The notes under the pieces are model-generated. The model worked only from the letters and a program-made list of their open reading frames with translations, was not told the origin of the DNA and made no database searches. Source: Hymenobacter sedentarius (lineage in GTDB: Bacteria; Bacteroidota; Bacteroidia; Cytophagales; Hymenobacteraceae). From it: 64,000 nucleotides of DNA. This document shows positions 17,455-26,361 of this stretch, piece after piece. Numbering within the stretch: the stretch's first letter is position 1; the number at the start of each line of letters is the position of its first letter. The translations under genes and the position numbers were made by a program. The stretch covers positions 3,286,001-3,350,000 of the forward strand of contig NZ_CP013909.1 of the NCBI RefSeq assembly GCF_001507645.1, written 5' to 3'.

Positions 17455-17985
17455 ATGCGACAAGTGATTCTGCAACTGGCCGTGAGCCTGGACGGCTACA
17501 TCGAAGGGCCCGGCGGGGAGTACGACTGGTGTTTTACCGACCAGGACTACGGCATGACGGCCTTTTTGCAGCGCGTCGACAGCGTCTTCTACGGCCGCAA
17601 ATCCTACGAGCTGGCTGTCGCCACGGGCGCCGCCGGGGTCGGGGCAGGAGCGGGGTGGTCCCACCTGCGCGAATACGTGTTCTCGAACAGCCTCCAGCAC
17701 GTTCCGCCCGGCGCGACCTTGATTAGCGGGGACATCGGCGCGGCCGTGCGGCGCATCAAACAGGAGCCAGGCAAGGACATCTGGCTCTGGGGAGGCGCGA
17801 GCCTGACGGCGTCGCTATTGGCCCTGGGCCTGGTGGACGAACTCCGCCTGGCCGTCCATCCGCTGCTGCTTGGGGGCGGCAAACCGCTGTTTCCGCCCCT
17901 CGCCACCCGGCGCACGCTCACCCTGCTGGACGCCCAGACGTATTCCTCCGGCTTGGTGTCGTTGGCCTATGCCCTGCCAAGCTAA
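17455..17985 (+). CDS. Dihydrofolate reductase / RibD C-terminal-like protein
   Basis: 176-aa soluble protein. It opens with QVILQLAVSLDGYIEGPGGEYDW, has SVFYGRKSYE, and closes with DIWLWGGASLTASLLALGLVDELRLAVHPLLLGGGKPLF, the NADPH-binding core of the RibD-C/DHFR-like family (YyaP, YwjB). These small proteins bind NAD(P)H, but their substrates are mostly unknown; lack of a deaminase domain argues against a riboflavin role. ATG 17455 begins the conserved strand. Confidence 0.85.
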   Translation: MRQVILQLAVSLDGYIEGPGGEYDWCFTDQDYGMTAFLQRVDSVFYGRKSYELAVATGAAGVGAGAGWSHLREYVFSNSLQHVPPGATLISGDIGAAVRRIKQEPGKDIWLWGGASLTASLLALGLVDELRLAVHPLLLGGGKPLFPPLATRRTLTLLDAQTYSSGLVSLAYALPS

Positions 17986-18055
17986 ACAACGCGCCCCGCT
18001 TTCCTGTGGGCGACAAGTCCGTTAATTCCAGGTACTGCTGAAGCGATGTCAATGC

Positions 18056-19417
18056 TTAGCTCAATATCCGCAGGCTATCGGCGTGAATCAGCGGCGAGCC
18101 CTGGTAGCGGCCATCGCGCGGCCCATTTTCCAGGTTGAGCACGCCGCGGGGGCAGGCGGTGCTGCACATGCCGCAGCCCACGCAGGAGGCCCGGATGATG
18201 GGCTCGCCGCGCTGGGCGTATTGCTTCACGTCGATGCCCATTTCGCACACGTTGGAGCAGTTGCCGCACGAAATGCACTGGCCGCCGTTGGTGCTGATGC
18301 GGAAGCGGGAAAAGTGCTTTTGCAGCAGGCCCAGGTAGGCAGCCATTGGGCAGCCAAACCGACACCACACCCGCGAGCCCAGAATGGGATAGAAGCCCAC
18401 GCCAATCACCCCCGAAAACACGGCGCCGATGGCAAAGCCGTACCACTTGGCGGCCACGTTTCCTACCTCGCCGAGCAAGGAGCTGTTCATCGCAAAATTC
18501 ACCCACAGCAGCACCGTGATGGCGGTGATGATGGCCAGAATGGGGTAGATGAGGCGCACTTCCCAGCGCCAGGCGGCGCGGCTTTTGTCGGAGAGCTGGC
18601 GGTAGGGGTCGCCGGCGGTTTCGGCCAGGCCGCCGCAGCCGCACACCCACGAGCAGTACCAGCGCTTGCCGTAGAAATAGGTGAGGACGGGCGTGGCCAG
18701 AAACGACATCACCGCGCCCCAAAACACCATGAACACACCCAAGCCGCCGTTTTGCGCCAGCGAGGTCACGGTGCCCGGAAACAGGTAATCGTACTTCAGC
18801 GGCCAGAAGTAGCTGAAGTAATACTCGGGCTGCTGGAAAAATTGCAGCAGCCCCGGGATGATGAAGGCAAACCCCAGCTGAAAGAACATCACCGAGCCGG
18901 TGCGGATAAGCTGGTAGCGCGAGTGGCGGTATTTCCAGAGCGCGCGGCCGCCCATTACTAAGATGGCCAGCGTGTAAAACGTGCCGTAGAGAAACCACTG
19001 GTCGGCGGGCCGGGCGCGCAGCAGCTGGCTGAAGCCGTCGAGGCCGTGCACCAGGTTGTTGAGCGGCCCGAAGTTGCCCTGGCCGTTGTCGCCGCTGTAC
19101 CAGTACAGTACCACGTAGAAGCCCGTGAGGACGAGGCCGGTTACCCAGGCTATGCCGCCCCGCCCGGTGCTCGCCCGCAGCCACAGATTGTTGTGCTGCA
19201 CGCCGGCCGGGTGCTGCCCGAATTTCAGCCAGCTCCAGGCCAGGGTGCCGCCGCTCACCAGGCCCAGCGCCAGGTACAGCCAGGTGCGCTGCCGGCCGGG
19301 GTCGGCGTCGGCCAGGGCCAGGAGCAGGGCCAGCAGGCCGCCGGCTACCACGGCCAGGGTAAGCTTTTCAGCTGGCGAGGATGTGGGCAGCGGTGGCGTA
19401 GTGAAAGTTGGGGTCAT
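18056..19417 (-). CDS. NapH/NosR-like membrane polyferredoxin
   Basis: A 453-aa integral membrane iron-sulfur protein with about eight membrane segments. Two conserved membrane-edge Cys pairs, WYCSWVCGCGG and WCRFGCPMAA, are as in NapH/NosR/CcoG proteins. Two C-terminal [4Fe-4S] motifs follow: CISCGNCSNVCEMG and CVGCGMCSTACPRG. It likely moves electrons between a quinol or flavin donor and an acceptor across the inner membrane. It lies downstream of, and co-directional with, an FAD oxidoreductase and a small membrane protein, but about 270 bp with a palindrome separates it from them. No nitrate or nitrous oxide reductase is nearby, so the acceptor is unknown. Confidence 0.85.
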   Translation of the reverse strand: MTPTFTTPPLPTSSPAEKLTLAVVAGGLLALLLALADADPGRQRTWLYLALGLVSGGTLAWSWLKFGQHPAGVQHNNLWLRASTGRGGIAWVTGLVLTGFYVVLYWYSGDNGQGNFGPLNNLVHGLDGFSQLLRARPADQWFLYGTFYTLAILVMGGRALWKYRHSRYQLIRTGSVMFFQLGFAFIIPGLLQFFQQPEYYFSYFWPLKYDYLFPGTVTSLAQNGGLGVFMVFWGAVMSFLATPVLTYFYGKRWYCSWVCGCGGLAETAGDPYRQLSDKSRAAWRWEVRLIYPILAIITAITVLLWVNFAMNSSLLGEVGNVAAKWYGFAIGAVFSGVIGVGFYPILGSRVWCRFGCPMAAYLGLLQKHFSRFRISTNGGQCISCGNCSNVCEMGIDVKQYAQRGEPIIRASCVGCGMCSTACPRGVLNLENGPRDGRYQGSPLIHADSLRILS

Positions 19418-19477
19418 TGGGGGAGTTTAGCTGTTGCTATGAGTAATCAGCTTCATTGAGCTGAATAATTTATTCGC

Positions 19478-19567
19478 CTGTCATGCAGAGCCCAGCGAAG
19501 CATCTTATCAGGTCAGCACGATTCGTTCCGCGGTGATAAGGTGCTTCGCTGCGCTCTGCATGACAGG
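19478..19567. repeat. Family A inverted repeat, copy 4
   Basis: Arms pair from 19478 to 19567, outer ends CCTGTCATGC / GCATGACAGG, loop GTCAGCACGATTCGTT. Lies between the polyferredoxin and the small membrane protein genes of the electron-transfer module. Confidence 0.85.
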
Positions 19568-19601
19568 TGATTGATAACAGGCGATTAGATTTGCTATCCA
19601 A

Positions 19602-19650
19602 TAAAGATGCTTGGCTAAGCCGACCTTCGGTTCGCTACGCTCTGCATGAC
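19602..19650. repeat. Degenerate family A-related element (A' type)
   Basis: TAAAGATGCTTGGCTAAGCC, then GACCTTCGGTTCGCT and CTCTGCATGAC. It shares the GATGCTT and CTCTGCATGAC ends with family A but has a different centre. A near-identical element is at 40859-40906, also directly after a full family A copy. Confidence 0.7.
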
Positions 19651-19683
19651 GGCCCTTATTCAAGCAATTCTTTTCACCAAAAG

Positions 19684-19914
19684 CTAGTGGTGATGCTCGT
19701 GCGGCTCGTCGGGCTTGCCAAACAGGTTGATGAGGGTGCCCACCACGTAGAAGCCAGCCCAACATACGTAGAGCCAGTCGAAGCCCGCGGGCATGGGGCG
19801 GTTCACGAAGAAGCGCAGTATCAGGTGGGCGCCGGCGCTCATCAGCAGGCCCGTGAGGGCGATGAACTGGAAGCTGTTGAGCGCCGAAGGGCGGTAAAGT
19901 TTGGATAAGTCCAC
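19684..19914 (-). CDS. Small membrane protein with His-rich C-terminus
   Basis: A 76-aa protein from GTG 19914. Two hydrophobic segments (~16-34 and ~47-64) and a tail ending KPDEPHEHHH that could bind a metal. It starts 29 nt after the FAD oxidoreductase stop on the same strand, indicating co-transcription. I recognise no family; it may be a small subunit or assembly factor of the adjacent membrane redox proteins. Confidence 0.7.
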   Translation of the reverse strand: MDLSKLYRPSALNSFQFIALTGLLMSAGAHLILRFFVNRPMPAGFDWLYVCWAGFYVVGTLINLFGKPDEPHEHHH

Positions 19915-19943
19915 GGCGGGGAGGGAATGACTAGTGAAAGGAG

Positions 19944-21275
19944 CTAAAAGCGGGCGAACAGGCCTTTTTTCTGCTTCAGCGTGACAGGCAGCTGCGGAAA
20001 CCGCTGGTTGAAAGCCGCAACAATGGCCTTTTGGTGCTGCGGAAAAAACTCCGGGTCAAAATTAGCCGCGCCCAGGTGGGCCATCACCGTTTCTAAAGGC
20101 GCCCGTTGCTGAATCCACTGCTCGCATACGTCGTGGCGCAGGCGCAGGCCCAGGGCGTTGAACCCGACCACCGCGTGCGGCGCCTCGGCCCGGAAGTAGA
20201 TGCGTAACGCCACCCGGCCCGAGGGACGTTCCCAGTAAAAGCTGTCGAGCCCCGCCTCCGAGCCGGCCGGGGCTTGGCCATAGGTCTGGTATTCAAGGTT
20301 GAAGAACTTGGCCGAATTGTACCACACGCCGCGCCGGTAGGGGGTGGGCTGCCCGCAAAGGTTCTGGGCCACGGTTTCGCCCTGCATGCGGCCGGTGTAC
20401 CAGAGCTGCTCGATGGAGACCTCGCCCGCGCCGGGTTGGCGAAATTGGGCACAGTCGCCGGCCGCGTACACGTTGGGCACGCTGGTGCGCAGGTACTCGT
20501 CGACGAGAATGCCGCGGTCGGTTTCCAGGGTAGAGGTTTTGGCCAGGGAGAGGTTGGACGTCACGCCAATGGCCAGCCCAACCCATTGGCAGGCGATTTC
20601 TTCGCCGGCGGTGGTCACTACGGCTCGCACTCGCCCCTGGTCATCGCCCAGAATCTCGCGCAACTCAGTGCTGTATTGTACCGCCACGTGGTTTTCCTGA
20701 AACTGCCGGTCTACCAGTTGGGCTTCTTCGGGCGGCAGCACCGAGCCCCAGAAGTGGGGGGCGCGCACCAGCACCGTGGCCGCAATGCCCCGGGAATGCA
20801 GCATTTCGGCCAGCTCCGCGCCAATGAGCCCGCCGCCTACCACCACGCCGCGGCCGATGCCGTGGGTATCGCGGGTCATAGCGGCGAGGTCGGGCAAATT
20901 GTAGAAGCCCTGCACTCCGGCCAGGTGCTGGCCGGGCCAGTCGGCTAGCTTGCTTTCGGAGCCCGTGGCCAGCAGCAGCTGGTCGTAGCGCAGGGTGCTG
21001 CCATTGTCGAGGGTTATCTGGTTTTCGGCGGTGTGCAGGGCTGTGGCGGAGGCGTGCACCAGGGTCAGGCTGTTTTCAGCCCAAAACCAGTCTTCGTAGG
21101 GTTTGATGTCCTGCGAGCGCAGATGCCCCATGTACACGTACATCAGGGCCGTGCGGGAGTAGTGGTGCGCACTCTCCGACGAGATGATGGTTATTTGCGC
21201 TTCGGGCCGCAGCCGGCGCACGGCCAACGCACACGTGACGCCGGTAATGCCGTTGCCGATGATAACCAGGTGCAT
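19944..21275 (-). CDS. FAD-dependent NAD(P)H oxidoreductase (rubredoxin/nitrite-reductase-like)
   Basis: 443 aa. An N-terminal FAD Rossmann motif (VIIGNGITGVTCA), LLLATGSESK, a second dinucleotide motif GVVVGGGLIGAELAEML for NAD(P)H, and VYAAGDCAQF that closes the FAD site. The ~120-residue C-terminal part (SFYWERPSGRVALRIYF) is unlike the usual dimerisation domain and may dock a partner. First of the three-gene minus-strand module. A TACTTTTG box lies 42 nt upstream. Confidence 0.86.
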   Translation of the reverse strand: MHLVIIGNGITGVTCALAVRRLRPEAQITIISSESAHHYSRTALMYVYMGHLRSQDIKPYEDWFWAENSLTLVHASATALHTAENQITLDNGSTLRYDQLLLATGSESKLADWPGQHLAGVQGFYNLPDLAAMTRDTHGIGRGVVVGGGLIGAELAEMLHSRGIAATVLVRAPHFWGSVLPPEEAQLVDRQFQENHVAVQYSTELREILGDDQGRVRAVVTTAGEEIACQWVGLAIGVTSNLSLAKTSTLETDRGILVDEYLRTSVPNVYAAGDCAQFRQPGAGEVSIEQLWYTGRMQGETVAQNLCGQPTPYRRGVWYNSAKFFNLEYQTYGQAPAGSEAGLDSFYWERPSGRVALRIYFRAEAPHAVVGFNALGLRLRHDVCEQWIQQRAPLETVMAHLGAANFDPEFFPQHQKAIVAAFNQRFPQLPVTLKQKKGLFARF

Positions 21276-21316
21276 ACGAGTGGGTGGGGGTGAAGGCAGG
21301 AAATTGAGTTAGATAC

Positions 21317-21324
21317 CAAAAGTA
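21317..21324 (-). promoter_or_regulatory. Putative -7 element of the FAD oxidoreductase module
   Basis: TACTTTTG on the minus strand, an exact TAnnTTTG match 42 nt before the start codon at 21275. Confidence 0.45.
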
Positions 21325-21443
21325 GGCGGAGCCCGGGGAATACCACCGGCTCCATTTCCGACGTTTGTGGCTCAATGATTGACTGGCCGCAGTGGTCAAC
21401 CTTACAAGGGTACGCTTGTTCTCCACCTCCTGGATTTACGCTC

Positions 21444-22199
21444 ATGATTATGCTAGACCGCTCCCGGCGCCTCGCCGCCCGCTTTGCCACGGCTCTTTGC
21501 CTGCTTGCTGCGCATGTGGCAGCCGCCGAAGCCACGCCGCCCACGCTGCCAGCTGCCGCCACGGTCTTCCTCGCCAAGTTTGTGGATACCGAGGGCAACG
21601 TGAACTACGCCGCCATCAAGCGCAACCCGCTGGAGCTGCAGGGCTTGCTGAAGCGCGTGGCGGCGTTCGATGCGGCCACGGCCCCGCTCAACGACCGCAA
21701 GGCCTTCTACCTGAACGCCTACAACCTGTCGGTGATTGGGCAGGTCGTGGCAAATTACCCCCTCGAATCGGTGCAAAAAGTGCCGGGCTTCTTCGATAAA
21801 AACCTGGTAAGTGTGGCCGGCGAACAGCTCACCCTCAACGACCTGGAGACCAAAAAGCTGCGCCAGCCCTACGCCGACCCGCGCGTGCATTTTGCCCTGG
21901 TGTGCGGCGCCAAAGGCTGCCCCCGCCTGCGGCGCGCCGCCTACGAAGGCAACTCGCTCGATGCGCAGCTCACCATTCAGGCCCAGCAGGTGCTGCAGGA
22001 TCCGGCCTTTATCCGCGTCGATGACAAGGCGCGCAAGGTGCACCTCTCCCAGATTTTTAAGTGGTACGAAGCCGACTTTAAGGCCAGCGGCAAAACCAGG
22101 GTGGCGTACATCAACCAGTTTCGGGAAGGCAAAAAGATTCCGGCCACTTACGCCGTCGACTATTACCCTTACGACTGGTCCCTGAACAGCCAGAACTGA
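21444..22199 (+). CDS. Secreted DUF547 protein
   Basis: A 251-aa protein with a signal peptide (ATALCLLAAHVAAAEA). DUF547 core: FVDTEGNVNYAAIK, RKAFYLNAYNLSVIGQV, FFDKNLVSVAGEQLTLNDLE, DPRVHFALVCGAKGCPRLR and a C-terminal LSQIFKWYEADF. The family is widespread and exported, with a Cys-containing CGAKGCP motif, but no known activity. ATG 21444 (or 21450) starts the signal peptide. Divergent from the FAD oxidoreductase operon with about 170 bp between. Confidence 0.88.
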   Translation: MIMLDRSRRLAARFATALCLLAAHVAAAEATPPTLPAAATVFLAKFVDTEGNVNYAAIKRNPLELQGLLKRVAAFDAATAPLNDRKAFYLNAYNLSVIGQVVANYPLESVQKVPGFFDKNLVSVAGEQLTLNDLETKKLRQPYADPRVHFALVCGAKGCPRLRRAAYEGNSLDAQLTIQAQQVLQDPAFIRVDDKARKVHLSQIFKWYEADFKASGKTRVAYINQFREGKKIPATYAVDYYPYDWSLNSQN

Positions 22200-22338
22200 G
22201 CCGGCTAGCCCAATTGAGCCGGGACACCGAGCAGGTGGGCGAGTGAGGGGCCACACCACGGCCGGGCTTTTTCGTAACGGAAAGGCTGGGGTTGCGTAAG
22301 TCTGGAAACACAAGCTCCCACCACTTTAGCCTATTTCT

Positions 22339-22770
22339 ATGATTCCTGACAATATTTCCGGCAACGGAACCGATGCCGACGAGGGCGAAAACGCCCAGAT
22401 TACCGAGAACAAGAACTTTCCGAAAAACGAAGAGCTGGAACGCCAGAAAGAATACAAGCAGGACCAGAGCAACAACAAATCCAGCAACGACCCTTCGGCG
22501 GCCCGCAACACGGGCGCCAACGGCTACACCCAGCGCGACAACCAGAAGGACCAGCTCGAGAACCTACATATCGGCGGCTCGGAGACCAGCCCTCAGGGCG
22601 GCAACCAGCACACCAGCGCAGACGAGCAGGCGCAGGGCCCCGGCTTCGAATCCGAAGGCAGTATTGAGCTGGACCACAACCTGCGCACCCGCGACCAGGA
22701 GTTTGGCGAAAAAGCCCCCGGTGGCGAAGCCAAGCCGGCCGGCCGCAACGAAACCATCAGCGACGGCTAA
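22339..22770 (+). CDS. Small, highly hydrophilic, probably disordered protein
   Basis: A 143-aa protein, no Cys, almost no hydrophobic clusters, rich in Asn, Gln, Glu, Asp, Gly and Lys (e.g. RQKEYKQDQSNNKSSND). No recognisable domain. A signal peptide is absent. It looks like a stress or desiccation-type hydrophilin, but that is inference from composition. It is taken as real because frame, start and a strong downstream hairpin all fit, and no competing ORF has comparable composition. Confidence 0.65.
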   Translation: MIPDNISGNGTDADEGENAQITENKNFPKNEELERQKEYKQDQSNNKSSNDPSAARNTGANGYTQRDNQKDQLENLHIGGSETSPQGGNQHTSADEQAQGPGFESEGSIELDHNLRTRDQEFGEKAPGGEAKPAGRNETISDG

Positions 22771-22800
22771 GGCCTGTTGTTCTACGTCACCAGGCTTCCG

Positions 22801-22848
22801 GAAGCGGGGCGGGAACTCAGCACTACGCCTGAGTTTTCGCCCCGCTTC
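22801..22848 (+). terminator. Hairpin terminator candidate
   Basis: A 48-nt palindrome: GAAGCGGGGCG...CGCCCCGCTTC outer arms, with AACTCAG/CTGAGTT inside. Lies 30 bp after the hydrophilic protein gene. Only a weak T-run follows. Confidence 0.6.
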
Positions 22849-23111
22849 TGTAGTTGCGGAATGTCCCGAATTGTGCTCTGCAACTAGAAAATAAAGTTGC
22901 GAAGATGATTCCGGCCAGTATATCGGGCTAATCAACAGCGAGTACCGGGGCTACGGCCGAGGCAAGGCCAGCGGCGGCCGAAATAAATTTTCCGCTAGAG
23001 CAGAAAACCCGACAATAGCTTAACTTGCGGACCATATTTGGCATAGTGTCTTCGATGACTATCTATTTCCGGATATCCCTTTGTCATCATCTCAAACCTC
23101 ATTTTAACCCT
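22849..23111. other. Intergenic region upstream of the anchored regulatory-domain protein
   Basis: No coding signal seen. The second half is AT-richer and probably contains the promoter of the gene at 23112. Confidence 0.4.
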
Positions 23112-23840
23112 ATGAATCCAGAAGATCTACCCAAGCTTGAAGAGGAGCAATACGACCCCAACCTGGACGCCCAGGACGAGGAGGTAATGTCCGGCGGCAA
23201 CAACCGCCTCATGTACGTGCTGGTGGCTGTTATTCTAGCGCTGGTGGTGGGCTATATCGCGTTGCCCAAGGGCGGCAAGGGCGGCGGCACGGGCCTGGCC
23301 GCCGCCACGCCTTCGTTTATGCTCGAGGACGCGGCCGTAACCGCCACCGCCCGCACCTCATCGGATAGCATTGCCGCCGGCCTCAAAGCCACGCCGGCTG
23401 CTAAAGTGGAGGAAGCCGACGAGGAAGTAGCCAAGCCCGCCGCCAAAACGGCTGCTCCCAAGCCCGCCGTGGCCACGGCCCCCGCGGCCGCTCCGGCAGC
23501 AGTAGCCGCGGCCCCGGAGCCCGCCCCAGTAGCGGAGGCCGCGCCCGCTCCGGTGGCTACGCCCGAGCCCGCTGCCCCCGCCAACGTTACGATGTCGGGT
23601 CGCATTGTTGACGAAAACGGCCGGCCGCTCGTTGGCGCCACCGTGTTGCTGAAGGGCAGCAGCAAAGGCACCAGCACCGACGCCAATGGCAACTACTCCA
23701 TGGAAGTGCCCGGCGGCGACGACCACAGCCTGATTTTTGGCTACGGCGGCTACGACGACGAAGTGGTGCGTACCAGCGGCTCCAAGTCCATGAACGTGAC
23801 CCTCACGCCCCGCGCCAAAGCCGGTAAAAAGCGCCGCTAG
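23112..23840 (+). CDS. Membrane-anchored protein with Ala/Pro linker and carboxypeptidase-regulatory-like domain
   Basis: 242 aa. An acidic cytosolic N-terminus (~1-32), one membrane helix (~34-51, LMYVLVAVILALVVGYIAL), an Ala/Pro/Glu-rich spacer (~85-160), then a beta-sandwich of the CarboxypepD_reg-like type (MSGRIVDENGRPLVGATVLLKGSSKGTSTD). That module opens TonB-dependent SusC-like receptors and some TonB-like proteins. The layout (anchor, periplasm-spanning Pro/Ala linker, small beta domain) recalls TonB-like or energy-coupling proteins, but the C-terminal TonB domain is missing. Ends with a strong bidirectional terminator. Confidence 0.78.
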   Translation: MNPEDLPKLEEEQYDPNLDAQDEEVMSGGNNRLMYVLVAVILALVVGYIALPKGGKGGGTGLAAATPSFMLEDAAVTATARTSSDSIAAGLKATPAAKVEEADEEVAKPAAKTAAPKPAVATAPAAAPAAVAAAPEPAPVAEAAPAPVATPEPAAPANVTMSGRIVDENGRPLVGATVLLKGSSKGTSTDANGNYSMEVPGGDDHSLIFGYGGYDDEVVRTSGSKSMNVTLTPRAKAGKKRR

Positions 23841-23870
23841 CCGTTTGCCTTCAAAAGGCAGATAGGACAT

Positions 23871-23903
23871 AAAAAAAGGCCTCCGCACGGAGGCCTTTTT
23901 TTA
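23871..23903. terminator. Bidirectional rho-independent terminator
   Basis: AAAAAAAGGCCTCCG then CACGGAGGCCTTTTTTT: GC stem flanked by A-run and T-run, serving the convergent genes at 23112-23840 (+) and 23922-25418 (-). Confidence 0.9.
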
Positions 23904-23921
23904 TGCAGCAAAGCCAGTGGG

Positions 23922-25418
23922 CTAGGCTTCCGAGCGTTTGCCAAACCCCCGGCCGAACAGGAAGTACACCGGCAGGCCCAGCGCTACCAGGCCCAGGCCG
24001 CGGCGGGAGAATTCGGCGGTGTCGGGCGCAATGAGCAGGATGATGCAGAAGGCGCTGGCCAGCAAGATGTATAGGCCCGGCACCACCGGGTAGCCCCAGG
24101 CGCGGTAGGGCCGAGGCGCGTCGGGGCGGGTACGGCGCAGCACGAAAATGCCGATGATGGTGACCACGTAAAACAAAATCACGGCGAACATCACATAGTT
24201 GAGCAGCTGGCCATAAGAGCCGCTGAGGCAGAGCAGGCAGGCCCACAGGCACTGGGCCCAGAGGGCGCGGCCGGGTACGCCGGCGCCGTTCAGGCGGGCC
24301 AGGCCGGGGAAGAACAGGCCATCTTTCGCCATGGCAAAATACGCTCGCGAGCCGCTCAAGATGATGCCGTTGTTCGCCCCGAAGGTGCTGAGCATGATGA
24401 GTACGGCCATGATGTAGGCGCCGGCCTTGCCGAGTACCGATTCGGCTACGGCGGTGGCTACCCGGTCGTCGGCGGCGTACTGGATGCCGCGGCCGGCCAG
24501 GGTGGTGGCTTCGGGCGAGCCGTGCAGCGGCAGCACCAGCAGGTACACCACGTTGATGAGAATGTAGAGAGCCGTGACGATGGCCGTGCCGATGGCCATG
24601 CTGCGCACCAGGGTGCGCTCGGGGTTTTGGATTTCCTCGCCGGCAAAGCCGATGTTGTTCCAGGAGTCGGACGAGAACAGGGAGCCCGTCATGGCCATGC
24701 CGATGGCGATGACCAAGGCACTGCCGCTGATGGGCACAGTAAGTGCGCTCACGCCCGGGGCGGGGGACCGGCTGGCCGACCAGAAGTCAGCAAAGTTGGC
24801 CTGAATGGCTTCGTGGTTCATGCCCAGGGCCACGCCGAACAAGATAAGCAGGCCTAGCGCAATGAGCTTGGTACTGCCCAGTACGTTCTGAATAAGCTTG
24901 CCGGTGCGCACACCCTGCGCGTTGAGCGCCGTGATGGCGATGATAAGGATAATGGCCAGCAGCTGCACGCTGCTGAACTCAAAGCTGCCGGCCTGAAACA
25001 GCACATTTTTTACGCTGAAATACGGCACCAGCACGCCGGTGAATTTGGCAAAGGCCACGGCCACGGCGGCAATTACGCCGGTCTGGATGACGAGGAAAAG
25101 CGTCCAGCCGTAGAGGAAGGCGGTGAGGCGGCCAAAGGCCTCGCGCAGGTACACGTACTGACCACCTACTTTGGGGAACATGCTGGCCAGCTCGCCGTAG
25201 CTGATGGCCCCGGCCATGGTGATGAAGCCAGTGAGCAGCCACACCACCAGCAGCCAGCCAGCGCTGCCCACCTGCCGGGCAATGTCGGCCGAGACGATGA
25301 AGATGCCTGAGCCTATCATGCTGCCCGTGACGAGCATGATGGCATCGAAGAGGTTAATGGCCCGCTTAAAGTGCGGTTGTGCGGTTTGCGGTTCGGTCAC
25401 GAGTTGAGGTTCGGTCAT
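23922..25418 (-). CDS. APC-superfamily amino acid permease (LAT-like)
   Basis: A 498-aa protein with about 12 membrane helices. The first helix carries the substrate-binding GSMIGSGIF motif and helix 6 the NNIGFAGEEIQNPERT motif, both typical of the APC/LAT amino acid exchangers (SteT-like). It would import or exchange neutral amino acids; specificity cannot be read from sequence. ATG 25418 begins the short polar N-terminus; the longer open frame upstream to 25751 overlaps another gene remnant and is not family-like. Confidence 0.9.
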   Translation of the reverse strand: MTEPQLVTEPQTAQPHFKRAINLFDAIMLVTGSMIGSGIFIVSADIARQVGSAGWLLVVWLLTGFITMAGAISYGELASMFPKVGGQYVYLREAFGRLTAFLYGWTLFLVIQTGVIAAVAVAFAKFTGVLVPYFSVKNVLFQAGSFEFSSVQLLAIILIIAITALNAQGVRTGKLIQNVLGSTKLIALGLLILFGVALGMNHEAIQANFADFWSASRSPAPGVSALTVPISGSALVIAIGMAMTGSLFSSDSWNNIGFAGEEIQNPERTLVRSMAIGTAIVTALYILINVVYLLVLPLHGSPEATTLAGRGIQYAADDRVATAVAESVLGKAGAYIMAVLIMLSTFGANNGIILSGSRAYFAMAKDGLFFPGLARLNGAGVPGRALWAQCLWACLLCLSGSYGQLLNYVMFAVILFYVVTIIGIFVLRRTRPDAPRPYRAWGYPVVPGLYILLASAFCIILLIAPDTAEFSRRGLGLVALGLPVYFLFGRGFGKRSEA

Positions 25419-25451
25419 AGAAGAGGAGAGAATTTTGTCAAAGAAAACGAA

Positions 25452-25477
25452 AAGGCCCGCCGTAAACGGCAGGCCTT
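25452..25477. terminator. Palindrome upstream of the permease
   Basis: AAGGCC-C-GCCGT-AA-ACGGC-A-GGCCTT, a compact hairpin 34 nt before the permease start. It could end transcription of the frameshifted gene at 25586-26046 or form a leader structure for the permease. Confidence 0.5.
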
Positions 25478-25585
25478 GCTTGAAACGTAGCGAAAAGCTA
25501 ATTAAAATTCGCTGCGGTCGTACCTGGTGCGCATGCGCCACGGGGCGTTGCGGTGCTTGCACACCAGCAACAGCCGAGCCGTGCC

Positions 25586-26046
25586 CTAGCCCGAAAGCCG
25601 CTCGCTGTTGCGCTGCTCGATGGTAAGCTGGAAGGCGCGTTCCACATTGGCTAGCGTGTCCGACGAGAGCGTGCCGGAGCAGGTAGGTACTGCATCCACT
25701 GCAATTTGGTGGAGCGGGAGGCTTTGAAGAGGCGGTAGGTGGTGTTGGCATCCACGTCGCGGGTCCAGGAGCGGTCCGCGTTGGCCACGAAATCGTGGTA
25801 GGTAAACCAGAACCTGGGTGCCAACAGCTGCCCGTAGAGCGTGGAGTCGCGCTGCTGGTAAGCGGCCTGAAACCGGTCGAAGAAGCCGCGCACCGTTTCG
25901 GAGCTGCCCAGCAGCTCCTTGTGGTCGGTGGTTACCTCATCGACGCCCGGCGTAAAGTGATAGCAGGCGGGTGCAAGCAACAGCAGCACGATGCCCCAAA
26001 ACAGCTCAACTGAAAACGAGGACGCACCAGTAGCTTCATGAAGCAA
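25586..26046 (-). pseudogene. Frameshifted small envelope protein (NTF2-like?)
   Basis: The frame from 26046 gives an N-terminal hydrophobic segment (WGIVLLLLAPACYHF), a DUF4440/NTF2-like stretch (TVRGFFDRFQAAYQQRDSTLYGQLLAPRF) and FKASRSTKLQWMQY, then degenerates to PAPARSRRTR and stops at 25651. A different frame immediately continues with a natural-looking C-terminus, CSGTLSSDTLANVERAFQLT, ending RNSERLSG at 25586. One indel near 25690-25710 would join them. It is either a pseudogene or a sequencing error. NTF2-like assignment is weak; it rests on length and the helix-strand pattern. Confidence 0.55.
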
Positions 26047-26361
26047 AATATAAGAAGGTTGGCCGCAACGCTGAGCTTTTTATTTTACCCGTTAGCGCCT
26101 GGTAAGTCATTGGTATAGTGGCTGCTAAAATGCTTTTCAAAGGAACCCCGGCTAAGGGTGCCGATGGGCGCCAGCCGCATCTTTCCATCCCTACAGTTCT
26201 ATATAAATTCATCTTTTTGTGCGTGGTAGCCTATAGAATGAGACCTTGGCTCTCGCTCACTACTGGGTTGGGCTGGTTATTCCGGGCTGCCGCTGGATAG
26301 CGTTGCGTTGGCAACCTGCCTTAGGCCGTACTTTCGTCGCCCGTCATCCGCTTCCTTAAGC
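26047..26361. other. Intergenic region before the 921-aa envelope protein
   Basis: No convincing ORF. TACTTTCG at about 26329, a one-mismatch -7 box, lies 26 nt before the next start codon. Confidence 0.4.

Noticed and set aside
26118..26300. 60-aa ORF in the intergenic region before the 921-aa protein
   Set aside because: No homologue-like motif, no promoter or terminator context.
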